A DNA stretch of 64,000 nt from Streptomyces sp. CB01249 (GCF_001905735.1 NZ_LISW01000002.1:1524426-1588425); one strand, 5' to 3'; counted from the stretch's first letter, positions 46,528 through 57,408 are shown. Notes: a model not told the origin generated them from the sequence alone. Program-made: numbers and translations.

Positions 46528-48402
46528 CTACTCGCGATCGTCCGCGGTGGTGCGGCGGCGCCGCGAGATCAGGAAGCCGCCACCTGCGAGGACCACGACT
46601 GCCACCACGATTCCGATGATCACACCGGTGGAGGAGCCGGAGCTGCTGCTCTCCGAGCCGCCGTTGCCGCTCGCCGGCACGGCCGACCACCAGCTCCAGT
46701 AGCCGTCCTGGCCGTAGATGTTGCCGGCCGCCTCGGGCATGGTCGTGATCGACTTGATCTGGTCGGTGCGGTACGCCTCGACCGCGTTCGGGTACGCCAT
46801 CACGTTCATGTACCCGGAGTCGTACAGCCACGACTGCATCTGCCCGACGAGCTCCGCGCGCTTCGCGGGGTCGTACTCGGCGAGCTGCTTCCGGTAGAGC
46901 TCGTCGTACTTCTTGTCGCAGATGAAGTTGTCCGTGGTCGCGCTGGCCTTGGCCTTCGTCGGCAGGGCCGCGCAGGTGTGGATGCCGAGGACGAAGTCCG
47001 GGTCCGGGTTGACCGACCAGCCGTCGAAGGCGAGGTCGTACTCACCGGCGTACCAGGGCACGGAGACGTCGTCCAGGCAGTCGACCTTCAGCCCGATGCC
47101 GAGATTGCCCCACCACTCCTTCAGGTACTTGCCGACCGCCTTGTCGTTCGGGTCGGTGGCGTGGCACAGGAGGCGCAGGTCGAGCGGCTTGCCGTCCTTG
47201 CCGACGCGCTGGTCGCCCTTGAGCTTGTAGCCCGCCTCGTCCAGCAGCTTCGCCGCCTTGTCGGGGTCGTAGTTCAGCGTCTGGTCGGCGGAGGGCTCCC
47301 AGGCGTACGCGGAGAAGCGCGGCGGGATGTAGCCCTTGCCCTCGACGGCGTGGCCCTGGAAGACCTTGTCGATGATCGTCTCGCGGTCGATCGACAGGAA
47401 CAGCGCCTGGCGCACCTTCTGGTCGAGCAGCGCCTTGTTGCCGTTGCCGAACTTCTTGCCGTCCTTGGTCTGCGCGCCGGGGTTGGTGGCCAGCGCGTAG
47501 AAGCGACGGCCGGGACCCTCGTTGACCTTGATGTTCTTGTCGCCCTTGAGCGAGTTCGCCTGAGCGGGCGTCAGCGCGGGCGAACCGGCGACGAAGGAGA
47601 CCTCACCCTTGCGCAGGGCGGCGACGGCGGCGTCCTGGTCCTTGTACGTCTTGAAGACCAGCTCGTCGAACTTGGGCTTCCCGCGCCAGAAGTCCGGGTT
47701 GGCCTTGAGCTTCACGTACTGGTCGACCTTGTAGTCCGTCAGGATGAACGGACCGTTGCCGACGACGGGGAACTTCGTGTCGTTGTTGAACTTCGAGAAG
47801 TCCCCGACCTTCTCCCACACGTGCTTCGGCACGATCGGCACGTCGAGCGCGGCCATGGTGGCCTGCGGCTCCTTGAGCTCGATGACCAGCTTGGTCGGGC
47901 TCGGGGCGGTGACCTTCTTGAAGTTGGTGACGAAGCTGCCGTTGGCCTGGGCCGCGGCCTCGTCGTCCATCATCTTGTTGAACGTCCAGGCGGCGTCCTC
48001 GGCGGTCGCCTGCTGCCCGTCCGACCACTTCGAATCGCCCCGAATGGTGTACGTCCACGTCAGCTTGTCGGCGGAGGGCTCCCACTTGGTCGCCAGGCCG
48101 GGGATGGCGTGGTTGTCCTTGGCGTCGTAGTTCGTCAGGAAGTCGTACATGAGCCGCGAGACGCTGGTGCTCAGCAGCTTCTGGGCGAGGAACGGGCTCA
48201 GGGAGTCGACGCTCTGCGCGACCGCGACGGTGAGCGTCTTGTTGCCGCTGTCGGCGGCCTGCGCCTGCTGGGGCGCGGCCCCGAGGGGCATTCCCGGCAC
48301 GACGGACCCGGCTGCGAGAGCGAGGGCGGCGGCACCGGAGGCCAGGAGCACACGCAGACGTGAGCGTGGCGGGGCGGAGGACGGTGGAACTCTTACGACC
48401 AT
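46528..48402 (-). CDS. Peptide ABC transporter substrate-binding protein, C-terminally membrane-anchored
   Basis: 624 residues from ATG 48402 (GAGG nine bases ahead). SBP_bac_5 fold: TLTVAVAQSVDSLSPF near the mature start, NGPFILTDYKVDQYVKLKANPDFW and AWTFNKMMDD. Signal peptide ends at about AQAADS, with no lipobox Cys. Instead the C-terminus has a Ser/Gly linker, a helix (GVIIGIVVAVVVLAGGGFLI) and an RRRR stop-transfer tail. First gene of the five-gene importer; captures oligopeptides outside the membrane. Confidence 0.92.
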   Translation of the reverse strand: MVVRVPPSSAPPRSRLRVLLASGAAALALAAGSVVPGMPLGAAPQQAQAADSGNKTLTVAVAQSVDSLSPFLAQKLLSTSVSRLMYDFLTNYDAKDNHAIPGLATKWEPSADKLTWTYTIRGDSKWSDGQQATAEDAAWTFNKMMDDEAAAQANGSFVTNFKKVTAPSPTKLVIELKEPQATMAALDVPIVPKHVWEKVGDFSKFNNDTKFPVVGNGPFILTDYKVDQYVKLKANPDFWRGKPKFDELVFKTYKDQDAAVAALRKGEVSFVAGSPALTPAQANSLKGDKNIKVNEGPGRRFYALATNPGAQTKDGKKFGNGNKALLDQKVRQALFLSIDRETIIDKVFQGHAVEGKGYIPPRFSAYAWEPSADQTLNYDPDKAAKLLDEAGYKLKGDQRVGKDGKPLDLRLLCHATDPNDKAVGKYLKEWWGNLGIGLKVDCLDDVSVPWYAGEYDLAFDGWSVNPDPDFVLGIHTCAALPTKAKASATTDNFICDKKYDELYRKQLAEYDPAKRAELVGQMQSWLYDSGYMNVMAYPNAVEAYRTDQIKSITTMPEAAGNIYGQDGYWSWWSAVPASGNGGSESSSSGSSTGVIIGIVVAVVVLAGGGFLISRRRRTTADDRE

Positions 48403-48545
48403 GGTCTGGGACCTCGCGTCATGACTCGCACGGGAAAGGCGTGTTGAACTTCGGTTCGCCGGCTGGTGTTGCGAAGGTTTATCAGCGGTGGTCAAGCCGC
48501 GTCAACGGTCCTCGAAACGGCGTGTGGTCTGCGGATATGCCAAAA

Positions 48546-48575
48546 GGGTCCGCATCGCGGAGGCGATGCGGACCC
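48546..48575 (-). terminator. Terminator of the MinD-like gene
   Basis: Perfect 12-bp stem GGGTCCGCATCG/CGATGCGGACCC with a 6-base loop, followed on the minus strand by TTTT. It lies 25 bases past the stop of the MinD-like gene, in front of the importer promoter. Confidence 0.8.
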
Positions 48576-48599
48576 TCATTGGTTTAGACCTCTGACGCC

Positions 48600-51419
48600 T
48601 TACTGCTGAGGCGCTGACGGCGGCTGCTGCTGCCATCCGGCGGGCGGTACGGGGCCTTGCAGCTCGGGGTGCGCGGGCCCGCCCGGCTGACCTGCCTGAT
48701 CACCCTGCGGCTGGGGCTGCGGGTACGGCTGCTGGCCCTGGACCGGAGGCTGCTGCTGCCAGTTCTGCCCGGCGCCGGGGCCCGGCTGCGGGGGATAGGG
48801 CTGCTGCTGGCCGCCGTACGACTGCGGCTGCTGGGGCTGCTGATAGGGCTGACCGGGTTGCTGCGGCGCGTACGGCTGTCCGGGGTACGGCTGCTGGCCG
48901 GGCTGCTGAGGCTGCTGAGGCTGTTGGGGCTGCTGGGGCGCGTACGGCTGCTGACCCGGGGCCTGCTGACCTGGGATCTGCTGACCCGGAATCTGCTGGC
49001 CCGGCAGCGGCGGGGCGTACTGCGGCGGCGGGCCGCTGCCGTCCGACGTCCACAGTCCCTGCTGCTGCTGGGCGCGCGCGAAGTCCTCGGCGACCAGGGC
49101 GGAGAGATTGAAGTACGCCTCGCGGGTCTTCGGCCGCATCATGTCGAGGTCGACCTCCGCACCGGCCGACAGGTGCTCGTCGAACGGCACCACGACCACC
49201 CCGCGGCAGCGCGTCCGGAAGTGCTGCACGATGTCGTCGACCTTGATCATCTTGCCGGTCTCGCGGACACCGGAGATCACGGTGATGGACCGCTGGACGA
49301 GCTCCGCGTACCCGTGCGCCGACAGCCAGTCCAGGGTGGTGGACGCGCTGGAGGCGCCGTCGACCGAGGGTGTCGAGATGATGATCAGCTGATCCGCCAG
49401 GTCCAGCACGCCGCGCATCGCGCTGTACAGCAGGCCGGTGCCCGAGTCCGTGAGGATGATCGGGTACTGCTTGCCGAGCACGTCGATCGCGCGCCGGTAG
49501 TCCTCGTCGTTGAAGGCCGTGGAGACCGCCGGGTCCACGTCGTTGGCGATGATCTCCAGACCGGAGGGCGCCTGCGAGGTGAACCGCCGGATGTCCATGT
49601 ACGAGTTGAGGTGCGGGATCGCGTGCACCAGGTCGCGGATGGTCGCCCCGGTCTCGCGGCGCACCCGTCGGCCGAGCGTGCCGGCGTCCGGGTTGGCGTC
49701 GATGGCGAGGATCTTGTCCTGCCGCTCGCTGGCCAGCGTCGCCCCGAGCGCGGTGGTGGTCGTGGTCTTGCCGACGCCGCCCTTGAGGCTGATCACCGCG
49801 ATCCGGTAGCAGGACAGCACGGGCGTACGGATGAGCTCCAGCTTGCGCTGCCTCTCCTGCTCCTCCTTCTTGCCACCGATCTTGAAGCGCGAGGCGCCGG
49901 AGGGGTTACGGCTGCTCCGGGTCTTCTGCTTGCCCCGGATGAGCCGGTCGGAGGTGAGCTCGACGGCCGCGGTGTAGCCCAGAGGCGCGCCGTGCGCGGA
50001 ACGCGGGGCGGGGGTGGGCCAGGAGGTGCCGACCCGGGGATCGACGGGCTGCTGCGGCTGTTCGGGCTGGGGCTGCGGCTGGTGGACCTGCGCCGGGAGG
50101 TTCGGTGTGCCGGTGTCGGCCGTCGGGGCGGGGGTGCCGTTGGCCGGGGTGCCCTGGGCCGGGGGCTGGGCACCCTGCGGGAAGCCGTAGCCGCTCTGGG
50201 GCTGCTGCGGCTGCTGCGCGGACCAGGGGGCCTGCGGCTGCGGCGCCTGCGGTGCCTGGGGTGCGGGCGGCTGCGGGCGCTGTGCCGGGAGGTTGGCGGC
50301 CGGGAGGGGCTGCTGGGGCTGCGGTTCCGGCTGGTGCGGCTGCGGTACGTGCGGGGTCTGCGGTGTCTGCTGCGGGAAGCCGTAGCCGGACTGCGGGGCG
50401 GGGGGCTGGGGCTGCGCGGCCTGAGGCTGTGCGGCCTGTGCGGGCTCCGGCTGCGGGGCCTGCGGCTGCTGGGCGGCCGGCTGGAAGGCGGGCGGCAGCG
50501 GCGGGAGACCACCCTGCGCGGGGGCGGCCGGTGCCCAAGGGGAGGGCGAGGCGTCCTGCGGCGCGCTGTCGGCCGGTACGTCGCGGGGCGCGGCGTCCGG
50601 GGTGGCGTCGTTCACCGGAGCGTCGTCGTCCGGCTCGGGGGAGTCCGTCTCGGCGGAGGCCTCGGGGGCCTCGTCGGAGGGGGCGGTGTCGGAGGGCACG
50701 GCGTCGGACGGCTCCGCGTCGTGCGGCTTCACGATGTACCGCTTCGAGGACGCGCCGGTCGACGCGAGGTCGGTGTCGTCGTCCTCGTCCTCGCTGTCCC
50801 CGGCCGCCGGGGTGTCGCCGGTCTCGTCCGAGGGCTTCGGCGTCGCCGTCTCCTCGGGCTCGAAGTCGAAGACCCTTCCCAGGACGTCGTCCCAGGACTC
50901 CTCCGGCTCCGCGCCGGGCGTACCCGCCTCCTCGCCGTCCGTCACGGCACCGGCGGCCCCGGACGCGTCGTCGTCGGCACCGGTCGGCGCATCGCCGCTC
51001 GCCGCCTCGGCGTCCGGCTCCGCCTCGCGGTCCGCGCGCTCGCGGTCCGCGCGGTCCCGCTCCTCGATCTCCCGCTTCAGCGCGGATGCCGAGAACCGCA
51101 TGGTGGCGCCGCTGTCGAGGTCGCCGGTTTCCCGCACACCCGCGTCCAGGGGCTCCGCCGGGGCCGGGGTCCAGTCGGGGTCGAAGCCGCGCTGCGCCGG
51201 GGGCGGGGGCAGCGGCACCGGGTCCCCGCTCGGCGGCGGGGGCGATGCCGGAGGCGTACCGGCGCCGCCCAGGGAGTCGCCCGGCGCGTTCTGCGTGTAC
51301 CAGGCGGGCGGGGTGTAGTCGATGGTGAACTCACCCGTCGTCTCGGCGGGCTCCGCGTCGGACGACTCGTCGACGGGCTTGTCCCAGGCCCCGCGCATCT
51401 CGTCCCGATCGCCGTTCAC
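48600..51419 (-). CDS. MinD/ParA-like ATPase of the ESX locus with long P/Q-rich regions
   Basis: 939 residues from GTG 51419 with AGGAGG. Residues 1-270 are acidic (many Asp/Glu/Pro), 270-530 are rich in Pro, Gln and Ala; then a deviant Walker A ATPase domain ([32 protein letters not shown]), then a Q/P-rich tail with repeats such as PGQQIPGQQ and QQPQQPQ. This corresponds to the EspI/SCO5717-type ATPase next to actinobacterial WXG100 systems. Cytoplasmic; likely helps organise or regulate secretion. First gene of the ESX region but separated from the next by 328 bases. Confidence 0.85.
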   Translation of the reverse strand: MNGDRDEMRGAWDKPVDESSDAEPAETTGEFTIDYTPPAWYTQNAPGDSLGGAGTPPASPPPPSGDPVPLPPPPAQRGFDPDWTPAPAEPLDAGVRETGDLDSGATMRFSASALKREIEERDRADRERADREAEPDAEAASGDAPTGADDDASGAAGAVTDGEEAGTPGAEPEESWDDVLGRVFDFEPEETATPKPSDETGDTPAAGDSEDEDDDTDLASTGASSKRYIVKPHDAEPSDAVPSDTAPSDEAPEASAETDSPEPDDDAPVNDATPDAAPRDVPADSAPQDASPSPWAPAAPAQGGLPPLPPAFQPAAQQPQAPQPEPAQAAQPQAAQPQPPAPQSGYGFPQQTPQTPHVPQPHQPEPQPQQPLPAANLPAQRPQPPAPQAPQAPQPQAPWSAQQPQQPQSGYGFPQGAQPPAQGTPANGTPAPTADTGTPNLPAQVHQPQPQPEQPQQPVDPRVGTSWPTPAPRSAHGAPLGYTAAVELTSDRLIRGKQKTRSSRNPSGASRFKIGGKKEEQERQRKLELIRTPVLSCYRIAVISLKGGVGKTTTTTALGATLASERQDKILAIDANPDAGTLGRRVRRETGATIRDLVHAIPHLNSYMDIRRFTSQAPSGLEIIANDVDPAVSTAFNDEDYRRAIDVLGKQYPIILTDSGTGLLYSAMRGVLDLADQLIIISTPSVDGASSASTTLDWLSAHGYAELVQRSITVISGVRETGKMIKVDDIVQHFRTRCRGVVVVPFDEHLSAGAEVDLDMMRPKTREAYFNLSALVAEDFARAQQQQGLWTSDGSGPPPQYAPPLPGQQIPGQQIPGQQAPGQQPYAPQQPQQPQQPQQPGQQPYPGQPYAPQQPGQPYQQPQQPQSYGGQQQPYPPQPGPGAGQNWQQQPPVQGQQPYPQPQPQGDQAGQPGGPAHPELQGPVPPAGWQQQPPSAPQQ

Positions 51420-51747
51420 TTTGCCTCCTGGTGTGGTCGAGCACCCTTGTGCCGTGGTGGGTGGGGGCCGTTCCCGTAACGCGAACCGCCCGGCTCTCCC
51501 CCTGGGACGCACATGGCCTGCCCTCAGGTTCTCCGCCGCGTCCGGACCCAGCCTAAACGCCATGGGCCCCGCCACGGCAGGCCGTACGGTGCCGCGAACG
51601 CTGTCCCGTACGTCACGTCCTGCACCCAAGTGGACTGAGTGCGACGGGGAGTGAAACCCAAAGCGGTCAAATATGCACAACTGCACCGCGAATCGCGTCC
51701 GTCGGACCCTCACCGCCACCCGGCTGTGATCCCCAGGCGTACGCCCG
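51420..51747. other. Gap between MinD-like gene and ESX protein gene
   Basis: 328 bases without a supportable gene. The part near 51640-51690 is comparatively AT-rich and probably holds the promoter of the MinD-like gene; no hairpin or repeat stands out. Confidence 0.5.
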
Positions 51748-52467
51748 TCAGTCCACCCGGCGCGCGGCGCCCAGCAGCCCCGTCTCCGCGTCGGTCGCCC
51801 GGGTCGTCACCAGCCGGCTCGCCCGGCGGGTGCACCAGAGGGTGGCTCCGTCCGCCAGAGCGGGCAGCGCGCGGACCGCGTCGGCCGGCAGCCGCAGGAG
51901 GCGCCCGGCCTCCGCCGCCTCGTCGGGCGACACCCGCTGCACGCCCACCAGCGACGCCTTCTCCATCAGCCCGGAGGCGGCAGGACCCAGATACGGCAAC
52001 AGGGTCAGCACCGACTGCCACGGCCCGGACGCGGCCCGCCCGGGCGGCGGACGCATGCCGCAGTCCCGTACGACGACGACCGGCGAGGCCGCCGAGGGAC
52101 CCAGCGGCGGTACCCGGCCGACCTCGTGCAGCGCCACGCACCCGGTGTCACCGGCGGCCCGGGCCAGGCTCGCCCAGGCGTGCGCCCGCCCCGTCTCCAC
52201 CGCGATCCGCGCCCCCGTCGCCGCCGCCCGCAGCGCGAGCACCTGCGCCGTCCACAGCCCGCCGACGAGCGTGATCTCGTACGGGGAAGGGCGGTTGAGG
52301 CCGAGCACGGCGGGGAAGCCCTCCTCGTCCGCGCCGACCACCACCCCGTCGTCGCCCACCGGCAGTTCCAGCGAGGCCAGTTGCTCGGGTCCGATGGTGT
52401 ACCGCCTTCGGCGCGGACCGACCGGCCCGAACCCCAGCCGGCCCCGCACCCGCCCGGGCGCCGCCAT
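51748..52467 (-). CDS. Unknown ESX-locus protein
   Basis: 239 residues, no signal peptide or membrane helix. Repeated Ala/Val/Leu strands and a basic N-terminus ([21 protein letters not shown]). The start ATG shares one base with the eccE stop (TGATG), so it is co-translated with EccE. It matches the uncharacterised small gene next to eccE in Streptomyces ESX loci by position. No motif recognised. Confidence 0.78.
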   Translation of the reverse strand: MAAPGRVRGRLGFGPVGPRRRRYTIGPEQLASLELPVGDDGVVVGADEEGFPAVLGLNRPSPYEITLVGGLWTAQVLALRAAATGARIAVETGRAHAWASLARAAGDTGCVALHEVGRVPPLGPSAASPVVVVRDCGMRPPPGRAASGPWQSVLTLLPYLGPAASGLMEKASLVGVQRVSPDEAAEAGRLLRLPADAVRALPALADGATLWCTRRASRLVTTRATDAETGLLGAARRVD

Positions 52468-53675
52468 CAGCGGGCCCCGCCCAGCGGGAGTGTGGCGAGC
52501 GCCCCGGGCAGCTGCTCGCGGTCCAGCCGCACGAGCGAGACCCGCACCCCGCGAGCCGCCCGCTCCAATTCGTGCCGCGCGGTGCGGAGTTCCTCATCGG
52601 TGCGCGCGCTGATCCGCAGGTGCCCGGCCGCGGCGACCTCCTGCCGGTCGCCCCGCGCCAGCGTCAGGCTGAACGTCGTGGCCGTCGCAGGCACCGAGGT
52701 GAGCAGGGCGACCAGCCGGGGCACCGGCACATCGCCGGAGCGCGGCCATCGGCGCACCCAGTACGTGGTGTGCCGGTGCCCGTCGCAGTGCCACGTCCGC
52801 GAGGTCTCCCGGGTGCGACGGGCGGGCCCGTCCGCACGGGGCGCACCGACAGCGTCCGCGCAGGCCGCGGTGGCGAGCGCGGCCCCGAGCTCCGGCTCCG
52901 TCAGCACCGTCGCGCCGAAGCCCGCCCCGGTCAGCCGGCCGGAAAGTTGGTCGGCCGCCCGCACCAGGCACCGCTGCGCCCCGGTGAGGCCGCCGCCCCG
53001 CATGCGTACGGCCTCCGGGCAGAGCTCCGGATCGAGCGTCAGCGTGACCCAGGTGATTCGCACCGCCGGTGACCCCGTACGGGCCTGGAGCGGCGCGTAG
53101 TTGAGCGTGGCGACCGCGTCGCCGGGGAGGTGCGGGGCCGGGGCGGGCCGGGTGTGCTGCACGATCCGCGCCGATTCCAGCCGGATGCCGTCGACGTCCA
53201 TCGCGTCCCGGACGAGCCCCGGCGGCAGCGGCCGCACCGTCCGGTCCGCCCGCAGCACCGTCTCCTCCGCGTCCACCCGCACCACCACCGTGAGGTGCGT
53301 ACCGTCGACCGCCATGCCCACCGGCCGCCGGTCCCGATGCGTGAACGAACAGGTGCGCAGGCCCGGTACGCACTCGGTCGGCGAGGCCACCGGGGATGCA
53401 CCGACCGGCACCCGCGCGACGGCCCTCCGGTTCCGCACCCGGAACGCGATGACCGTGGCCAGCCAGGCCGGAAGGGAACGGCGGCGCCTGCGCACCACGG
53501 CGAGGACGACGAGCAGCGCGGCCGTCATGCCCGCAGGCCCCAGGAGCGCGGGCCCGACGACCCAGGCGCACAGCAGGACCGCCACCGCGACCTCGAACAG
53601 AACCAGCTGTTGCAATCGAAAAGTACCGATCGGCCCAGCCCGCCGGTTCAGCCGCGCCCCGCCCCTGCTCGCCAT
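52467..53675 (-). CDS. eccE: Type VII secretion protein EccE
   Basis: 402 residues from ATG 53675 with GAGG. Two N-terminal helices (VLFEVAVAVLLCAWVVGPALLGPAG; TAALLVVLAVV) followed by a long soluble domain, the EccE layout. Part of the ESX membrane complex. Divergent from eccB with a 187-base shared control region. Confidence 0.8.
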   Translation of the reverse strand: MASRGGARLNRRAGPIGTFRLQQLVLFEVAVAVLLCAWVVGPALLGPAGMTAALLVVLAVVRRRRRSLPAWLATVIAFRVRNRRAVARVPVGASPVASPTECVPGLRTCSFTHRDRRPVGMAVDGTHLTVVVRVDAEETVLRADRTVRPLPPGLVRDAMDVDGIRLESARIVQHTRPAPAPHLPGDAVATLNYAPLQARTGSPAVRITWVTLTLDPELCPEAVRMRGGGLTGAQRCLVRAADQLSGRLTGAGFGATVLTEPELGAALATAACADAVGAPRADGPARRTRETSRTWHCDGHRHTTYWVRRWPRSGDVPVPRLVALLTSVPATATTFSLTLARGDRQEVAAAGHLRISARTDEELRTARHELERAARGVRVSLVRLDREQLPGALATLPLGGAR

Positions 53676-53862
53676 CGTGCCTCGCCCCCGTCCGTGCCCG
53701 TTCCACCGAGCTCTCGGCGGCAGCGCACAGCGTATCGGTCATCGGTCAACAGCCATGCACAGGCGGCATAGTGATCGCCGACAGCGGGAGGCCCCGCCGA
53801 AGCGCAGGCGGTGCGTGTCCGCAGGTGTGCGGTGCGGGTGGAGAGGGAAGGCGGGCCGGGCC
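53676..53862. promoter_or_regulatory. Divergent promoter region eccE / eccB
   Basis: 187 bases between the two starts, presumably holding promoters for both halves of the ESX locus. No clear consensus hexamers or operators are visible. Confidence 0.4.
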
Positions 53863-55389
53863 ATGGTGACCCGACGGGACGAGCTGAACGCGTACACATT
53901 TGCGAAGAGAAGGGCCCTTGCCGCTTTCCTTCAGCCCTTGGCCGACGGCTCCGACGAGGGCGCTCCGCGCCCGCTGCGCGCCGTCCTCCCCGGTGTGCTC
54001 ACCGGCGCCCTGCTCCTCGCCGGGTTCGGCGCGTACGGCATGTTCCGTCCGGTCGCGCCCAAGGGCTGGGACCGCCCCGGCGCCAAGGTCGTCGTGGGCA
54101 GGACGTCGACCACCCGCTACGTGGTGCTCACCACCGGCCGCGGCGCCCATCGCCGCACCCGGCTGCACCCCGTCCTGAACCTCGCGTCCGCCCGGCTGCT
54201 GCTCGACCCCGGCGACTACGGCGTGGTCCAGGTCGCCGACGACGTCCTCGACGCGGGCCGGCCCCCGCGCGGACCGGTCATCGGTATCCCGTACGCCCCC
54301 GACCGGCTGCCCGGGACGCGGGACGCGGGCACCGCCAAGCGGTGGGCCGTATGCGTACGGCCGGGAGGCGGAGGCGGCGGTGTGCAGAGGGCCGGGTTCG
54401 TCCTCGCCGCCCGCGACCACCGGCTGACGGAGGGCCCCAACCGGCTCACCGGCGGCCAGGTCCTCTACGTCCAGGACCCCCACGGCACCCGGTACCTCGT
54501 GGACGCCCGGGGCACCAAATACCGCCTGGACGAGCGGCCCGGCGACCTCGGACACCTCACCGATGCCCTGGTCGGCCGCGCCCGCCCGCGGCCGGTCACC
54601 GGCGACTGGCTCGCCACGCTGCACACCGGCAGCCCCGTCGCCTTCCCCGTCGTCCCGGGCGAGATCGGCGCCCCCGCCCGCGTCGAGGGCCGGCTGTCCG
54701 CCCGCGAGAACCGCGTCGGCGCGGTGCTGCGGACCAGGACCGGCGCGGGCACCGCGTACCACGTGGTGCTCGACGGCCGCGTCCAGCCGGTCTCCGAATT
54801 CACCGCCTGGCTGATCGTCAACTCCCCGCAGACCGCCGCCCTCGACCAGGCCGGTACCGCCTACCCGGCGGGGCTCCAGGACTTCGTGCCCGACCCCGCG
54901 CCCTTCGCCGGTCAGGCCGCGCACTGGCCCGCCCGCAAGGCCGTCCGCGTCGACACCGGGCACCGGAGCACCGTCTGCTCCGTACTGCGCGCGACGGACG
55001 GCAGGGGCCGCACCACCCTGAGCACCTGGGCGGGCACCACGTATCCCGCAGCCGTCGGCGCGGGCGGCACCAGCACCTACGTCACCCCCGGCAGCGGACT
55101 CCTCTACACGCAGGTCCGGGGCCGCCAGACCAGGCCCGACGGATCACTCTTCCTGGTGACGGACACCGGATTGCGGTACGCGGTTCAGGGGAACGGCGAC
55201 GGCGCCCCCGGGCGCTCCGCGCTCCCCACCGGCAGCACTTCACACGCTCAGGGCCGGGCCAACGAGGCGCAGACCCGGCTCGGTTACGAGGACGTGCGGC
55301 CCGCCCTCGTCCCGGCCGAGTGGTCGGAGTTCCTTCCCCGCGGACCACGGCTCGACACCTCCGGCGCCCGCCGCCCGCAGGGTTCCTGA
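53863..55389 (+). CDS. eccB: Type VII secretion protein EccB
   Basis: 508 residues from ATG 53863. Starts MVTRRDELNAYTFAKRRALAAFL, the EccB cytoplasmic signature, then one membrane helix (VLTGALLLAGFGAYGMF) and a periplasm-side repeat domain with VLNLASARLL and the YVxDPxGTRYLVD type. Part of the secretion channel. Followed after 1 base by mycP. Confidence 0.93.
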   Translation: MVTRRDELNAYTFAKRRALAAFLQPLADGSDEGAPRPLRAVLPGVLTGALLLAGFGAYGMFRPVAPKGWDRPGAKVVVGRTSTTRYVVLTTGRGAHRRTRLHPVLNLASARLLLDPGDYGVVQVADDVLDAGRPPRGPVIGIPYAPDRLPGTRDAGTAKRWAVCVRPGGGGGGVQRAGFVLAARDHRLTEGPNRLTGGQVLYVQDPHGTRYLVDARGTKYRLDERPGDLGHLTDALVGRARPRPVTGDWLATLHTGSPVAFPVVPGEIGAPARVEGRLSARENRVGAVLRTRTGAGTAYHVVLDGRVQPVSEFTAWLIVNSPQTAALDQAGTAYPAGLQDFVPDPAPFAGQAAHWPARKAVRVDTGHRSTVCSVLRATDGRGRTTLSTWAGTTYPAAVGAGGTSTYVTPGSGLLYTQVRGRQTRPDGSLFLVTDTGLRYAVQGNGDGAPGRSALPTGSTSHAQGRANEAQTRLGYEDVRPALVPAEWSEFLPRGPRLDTSGARRPQGS

Positions 55390-55390
55390 C

Positions 55391-56566
55391 ATGGCGGCGA
55401 CCCGGCCGGTGGCGGCCCTCGTCGCGCTGGCCACCCTCGCCGTGGCCCAGCCCGCGCGTGCGGCCACCGGTCCGGACGGCGGCGCGTGCGTCCTCCCGGC
55501 GAACCGGCTGTTCGAGGGCCGCCCCTGGCCGTTGCAGCGTGTGCTCCTGGACGAGCTGTGGCACGACACCCGGGGCGAAGGCGTCCGCGTCGCCGTCATC
55601 GACACCGGGGTGGACGAAACCCACCCCCAGCTCGCGGGCGCGGTCGCCCCCGGCGCCGACACGCTGGAACCCGGCGGCGACGGCAGCGGCGACCCGGTGG
55701 GCCACGGCACCCTGGTCGCCGGTCTCATCGCGGCCCGCCCCCGCGCGGGGACCGGCTTCGTCGGGCTCGCCCCCGGTGCGACGGTCATCCCGGTCCGCCA
55801 GAACGACGCGCGCGACGACGGCACCGACGTGTCGCTGGCCGGCGCGATCCTCCATGCCGTCGCCCGGCGCGCACAGGTCATCAACATCTCGCAGGAGACC
55901 GTCCGCCCGCAGGCCCCCGGCTCCGCCCTGGGGCGCGCGGTGGCCGAGGCCGTCCGCCGGGACATCGTGGTCGTCGCCTCCGCCGGGAACGACGGCGCCG
56001 ACGGCGGCCGTACGCCCACCTACCCGGCCGCGTTCGACGGGGTGCTCGCCGTCGCCGCGTCCGACCGCGACAACGAACGCGCCCCCTTCTCCCGGCCCGG
56101 GAGCTTCGTGGACGTCGCCGCGCCGGGCGTCGACATCGTCTCCACCGCCCCCGGCCGCGGCCACTGCGCCGACAGCGGAACCAGCTTCGCCGCGCCCTAT
56201 GTCAGCGCGGTCGCCGCCCTGCTGCGCGCCAAGTACCCGCACTGGACGGCCGCGCAGATCACCGCCCGTATCGAACAGACCGCGGAACGCACCGTCAACG
56301 GCCGTGACGACTTCGTCGGATGGGGTGTAGTCGACCCGGTCCGCGCCCTGTCCGGCGACGACGCCCCGCAGGACGCCCCGCACCCCGACGAGCCGCTCCC
56401 CGGCGCCCGCGCGCCCGACCCCGCGCCGCTGCCCGCGGCGGACACCCCGCAGCGGCGCGACCGCCGCCACGCCGCCTGGGCCATGGCCCTCACGGCCCTC
56501 CTGACCGGCGCGGTGGCGGGCGCCGCGGCCGTCGCACGCGAGCTGCGCCGACGCCGTACGGGATGA
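55391..56566 (+). CDS. mycP: Mycosin (subtilisin-like serine protease)
   Basis: 391 residues. Signal peptide, then catalytic triad Asp in VAVIDTGVD, His in GHGTLVAG and Ser in SGTSFAAPYVSA; a Pro/Ala linker and a C-terminal helix with basic tail anchor it outside the membrane. Stabilises and processes the ESX complex. One base separates it from eccB. Confidence 0.93.
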   Translation: MAATRPVAALVALATLAVAQPARAATGPDGGACVLPANRLFEGRPWPLQRVLLDELWHDTRGEGVRVAVIDTGVDETHPQLAGAVAPGADTLEPGGDGSGDPVGHGTLVAGLIAARPRAGTGFVGLAPGATVIPVRQNDARDDGTDVSLAGAILHAVARRAQVINISQETVRPQAPGSALGRAVAEAVRRDIVVVASAGNDGADGGRTPTYPAAFDGVLAVAASDRDNERAPFSRPGSFVDVAAPGVDIVSTAPGRGHCADSGTSFAAPYVSAVAALLRAKYPHWTAAQITARIEQTAERTVNGRDDFVGWGVVDPVRALSGDDAPQDAPHPDEPLPGARAPDPAPLPAADTPQRRDRRHAAWAMALTALLTGAVAGAAAVARELRRRRTG

Positions 56567-56684
56567 GCCGGAGGGCGCCCGGAAGCCGCCTCCGTACGCC
56601 CGCGAGGGGCCTTCGCGACGGCCGGGAACGGGCCCCGGACTGGCTAGCCTGAGCGGCCTGAACGGCCCAGAGAGAGGACCTCGT

Positions 56685-57035
56685 ATGACCAGCCCCACGG
56701 GTGGATTCGCGCTTGCCGACGATCCGGTCGTCCAGGCCAGGAACAAGATCGTCCACACCGCCGAGGCGGTGTCCCGGCAGGCCCGCGAGCTGGCCGACGT
56801 CCTCGCGACGGTGGGGGCGGGGTGGACCGGTGCCGGCGCCTCGGGGTTCACCTCGGCGCAGCTCGTGGTCAACGAGGACCACGACGAGATCCGGCGCCTC
56901 CTCGGCGTACTGCTCCACGCCGTCGACGGCACCAGGAACCTCAGCAACGCCAACGACGAGGAGGTCCGCGCGGCCTTCAAGGCGGTACGGGAACCGGCTT
57001 CCGCGGGCGGCTCCTCCGCCCTGAACGGCGTCTGA
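56685..57035 (+). CDS. esxB: WXG100-family protein (EsxB-like)
   Basis: 116 residues with AGAGAGGAC upstream. Two helices around the GWTGAGASG turn (W-x-G motif). The C-terminus extends about 15 residues past the fold and lacks an obvious YxxxD/E signal, which may be supplied by the partner. Usually dimerises with EsxA and is exported by EccC. Confidence 0.88.
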   Translation: MTSPTGGFALADDPVVQARNKIVHTAEAVSRQARELADVLATVGAGWTGAGASGFTSAQLVVNEDHDEIRRLLGVLLHAVDGTRNLSNANDEEVRAAFKAVREPASAGGSSALNGV

Positions 57036-57074
57036 ACCCGGCGCCGTTCCCCGACACGATCCAAAGGAAACGCG

Positions 57075-57380
57075 ATGGGGCACGACCCGCACACCAAGGT
57101 CAGGTACGAGAGCGTCCAGGAGGTCGCCAACCGCATCCGCGCGGTCTCGCGGAACATCTGCCGGGACCTGGAGGAGATGGACGGCGCACTCAAGGTCGTC
57201 ACCGACACCTGGGACGGCCTGGCGCACGCCGAGTACGTGGCGCTCCAGCACAAGTACCGGAACAAGGCCGACCACATGAGGGCCCGGCTCGACGAGGTCG
57301 CGCGACTCATCGAGACCGGCAAGGACCACTACCGGGCCACGGACCACCGGTCCTCACGCCTGTTCACCGAGGCCTTCTGA
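57075..57380 (+). CDS. esxA: WXG100-family protein (EsxA-like)
   Basis: 101 residues with AAAGGAAACG upstream. WDG in TDTWDGLAHAEYV forms the turn between two helices rich in Arg and Glu; ending in SRLFTEAF. Follows EsxB after 39 bases and is probably secreted as its heterodimer. Confidence 0.88.
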   Translation: MGHDPHTKVRYESVQEVANRIRAVSRNICRDLEEMDGALKVVTDTWDGLAHAEYVALQHKYRNKADHMRARLDEVARLIETGKDHYRATDHRSSRLFTEAF

Positions 57381-57408
57381 GCCGGACCCGCGGGCCCGTA
57401 CGCACGAA

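Noticed and set aside
48880..49010. CRISPR-like repeats in the MinD-like gene
   Set aside because: The periodic CAG/CCG-type pattern encodes Q/P-rich repeats in a coding frame; there are no uniform repeats with unique spacers.
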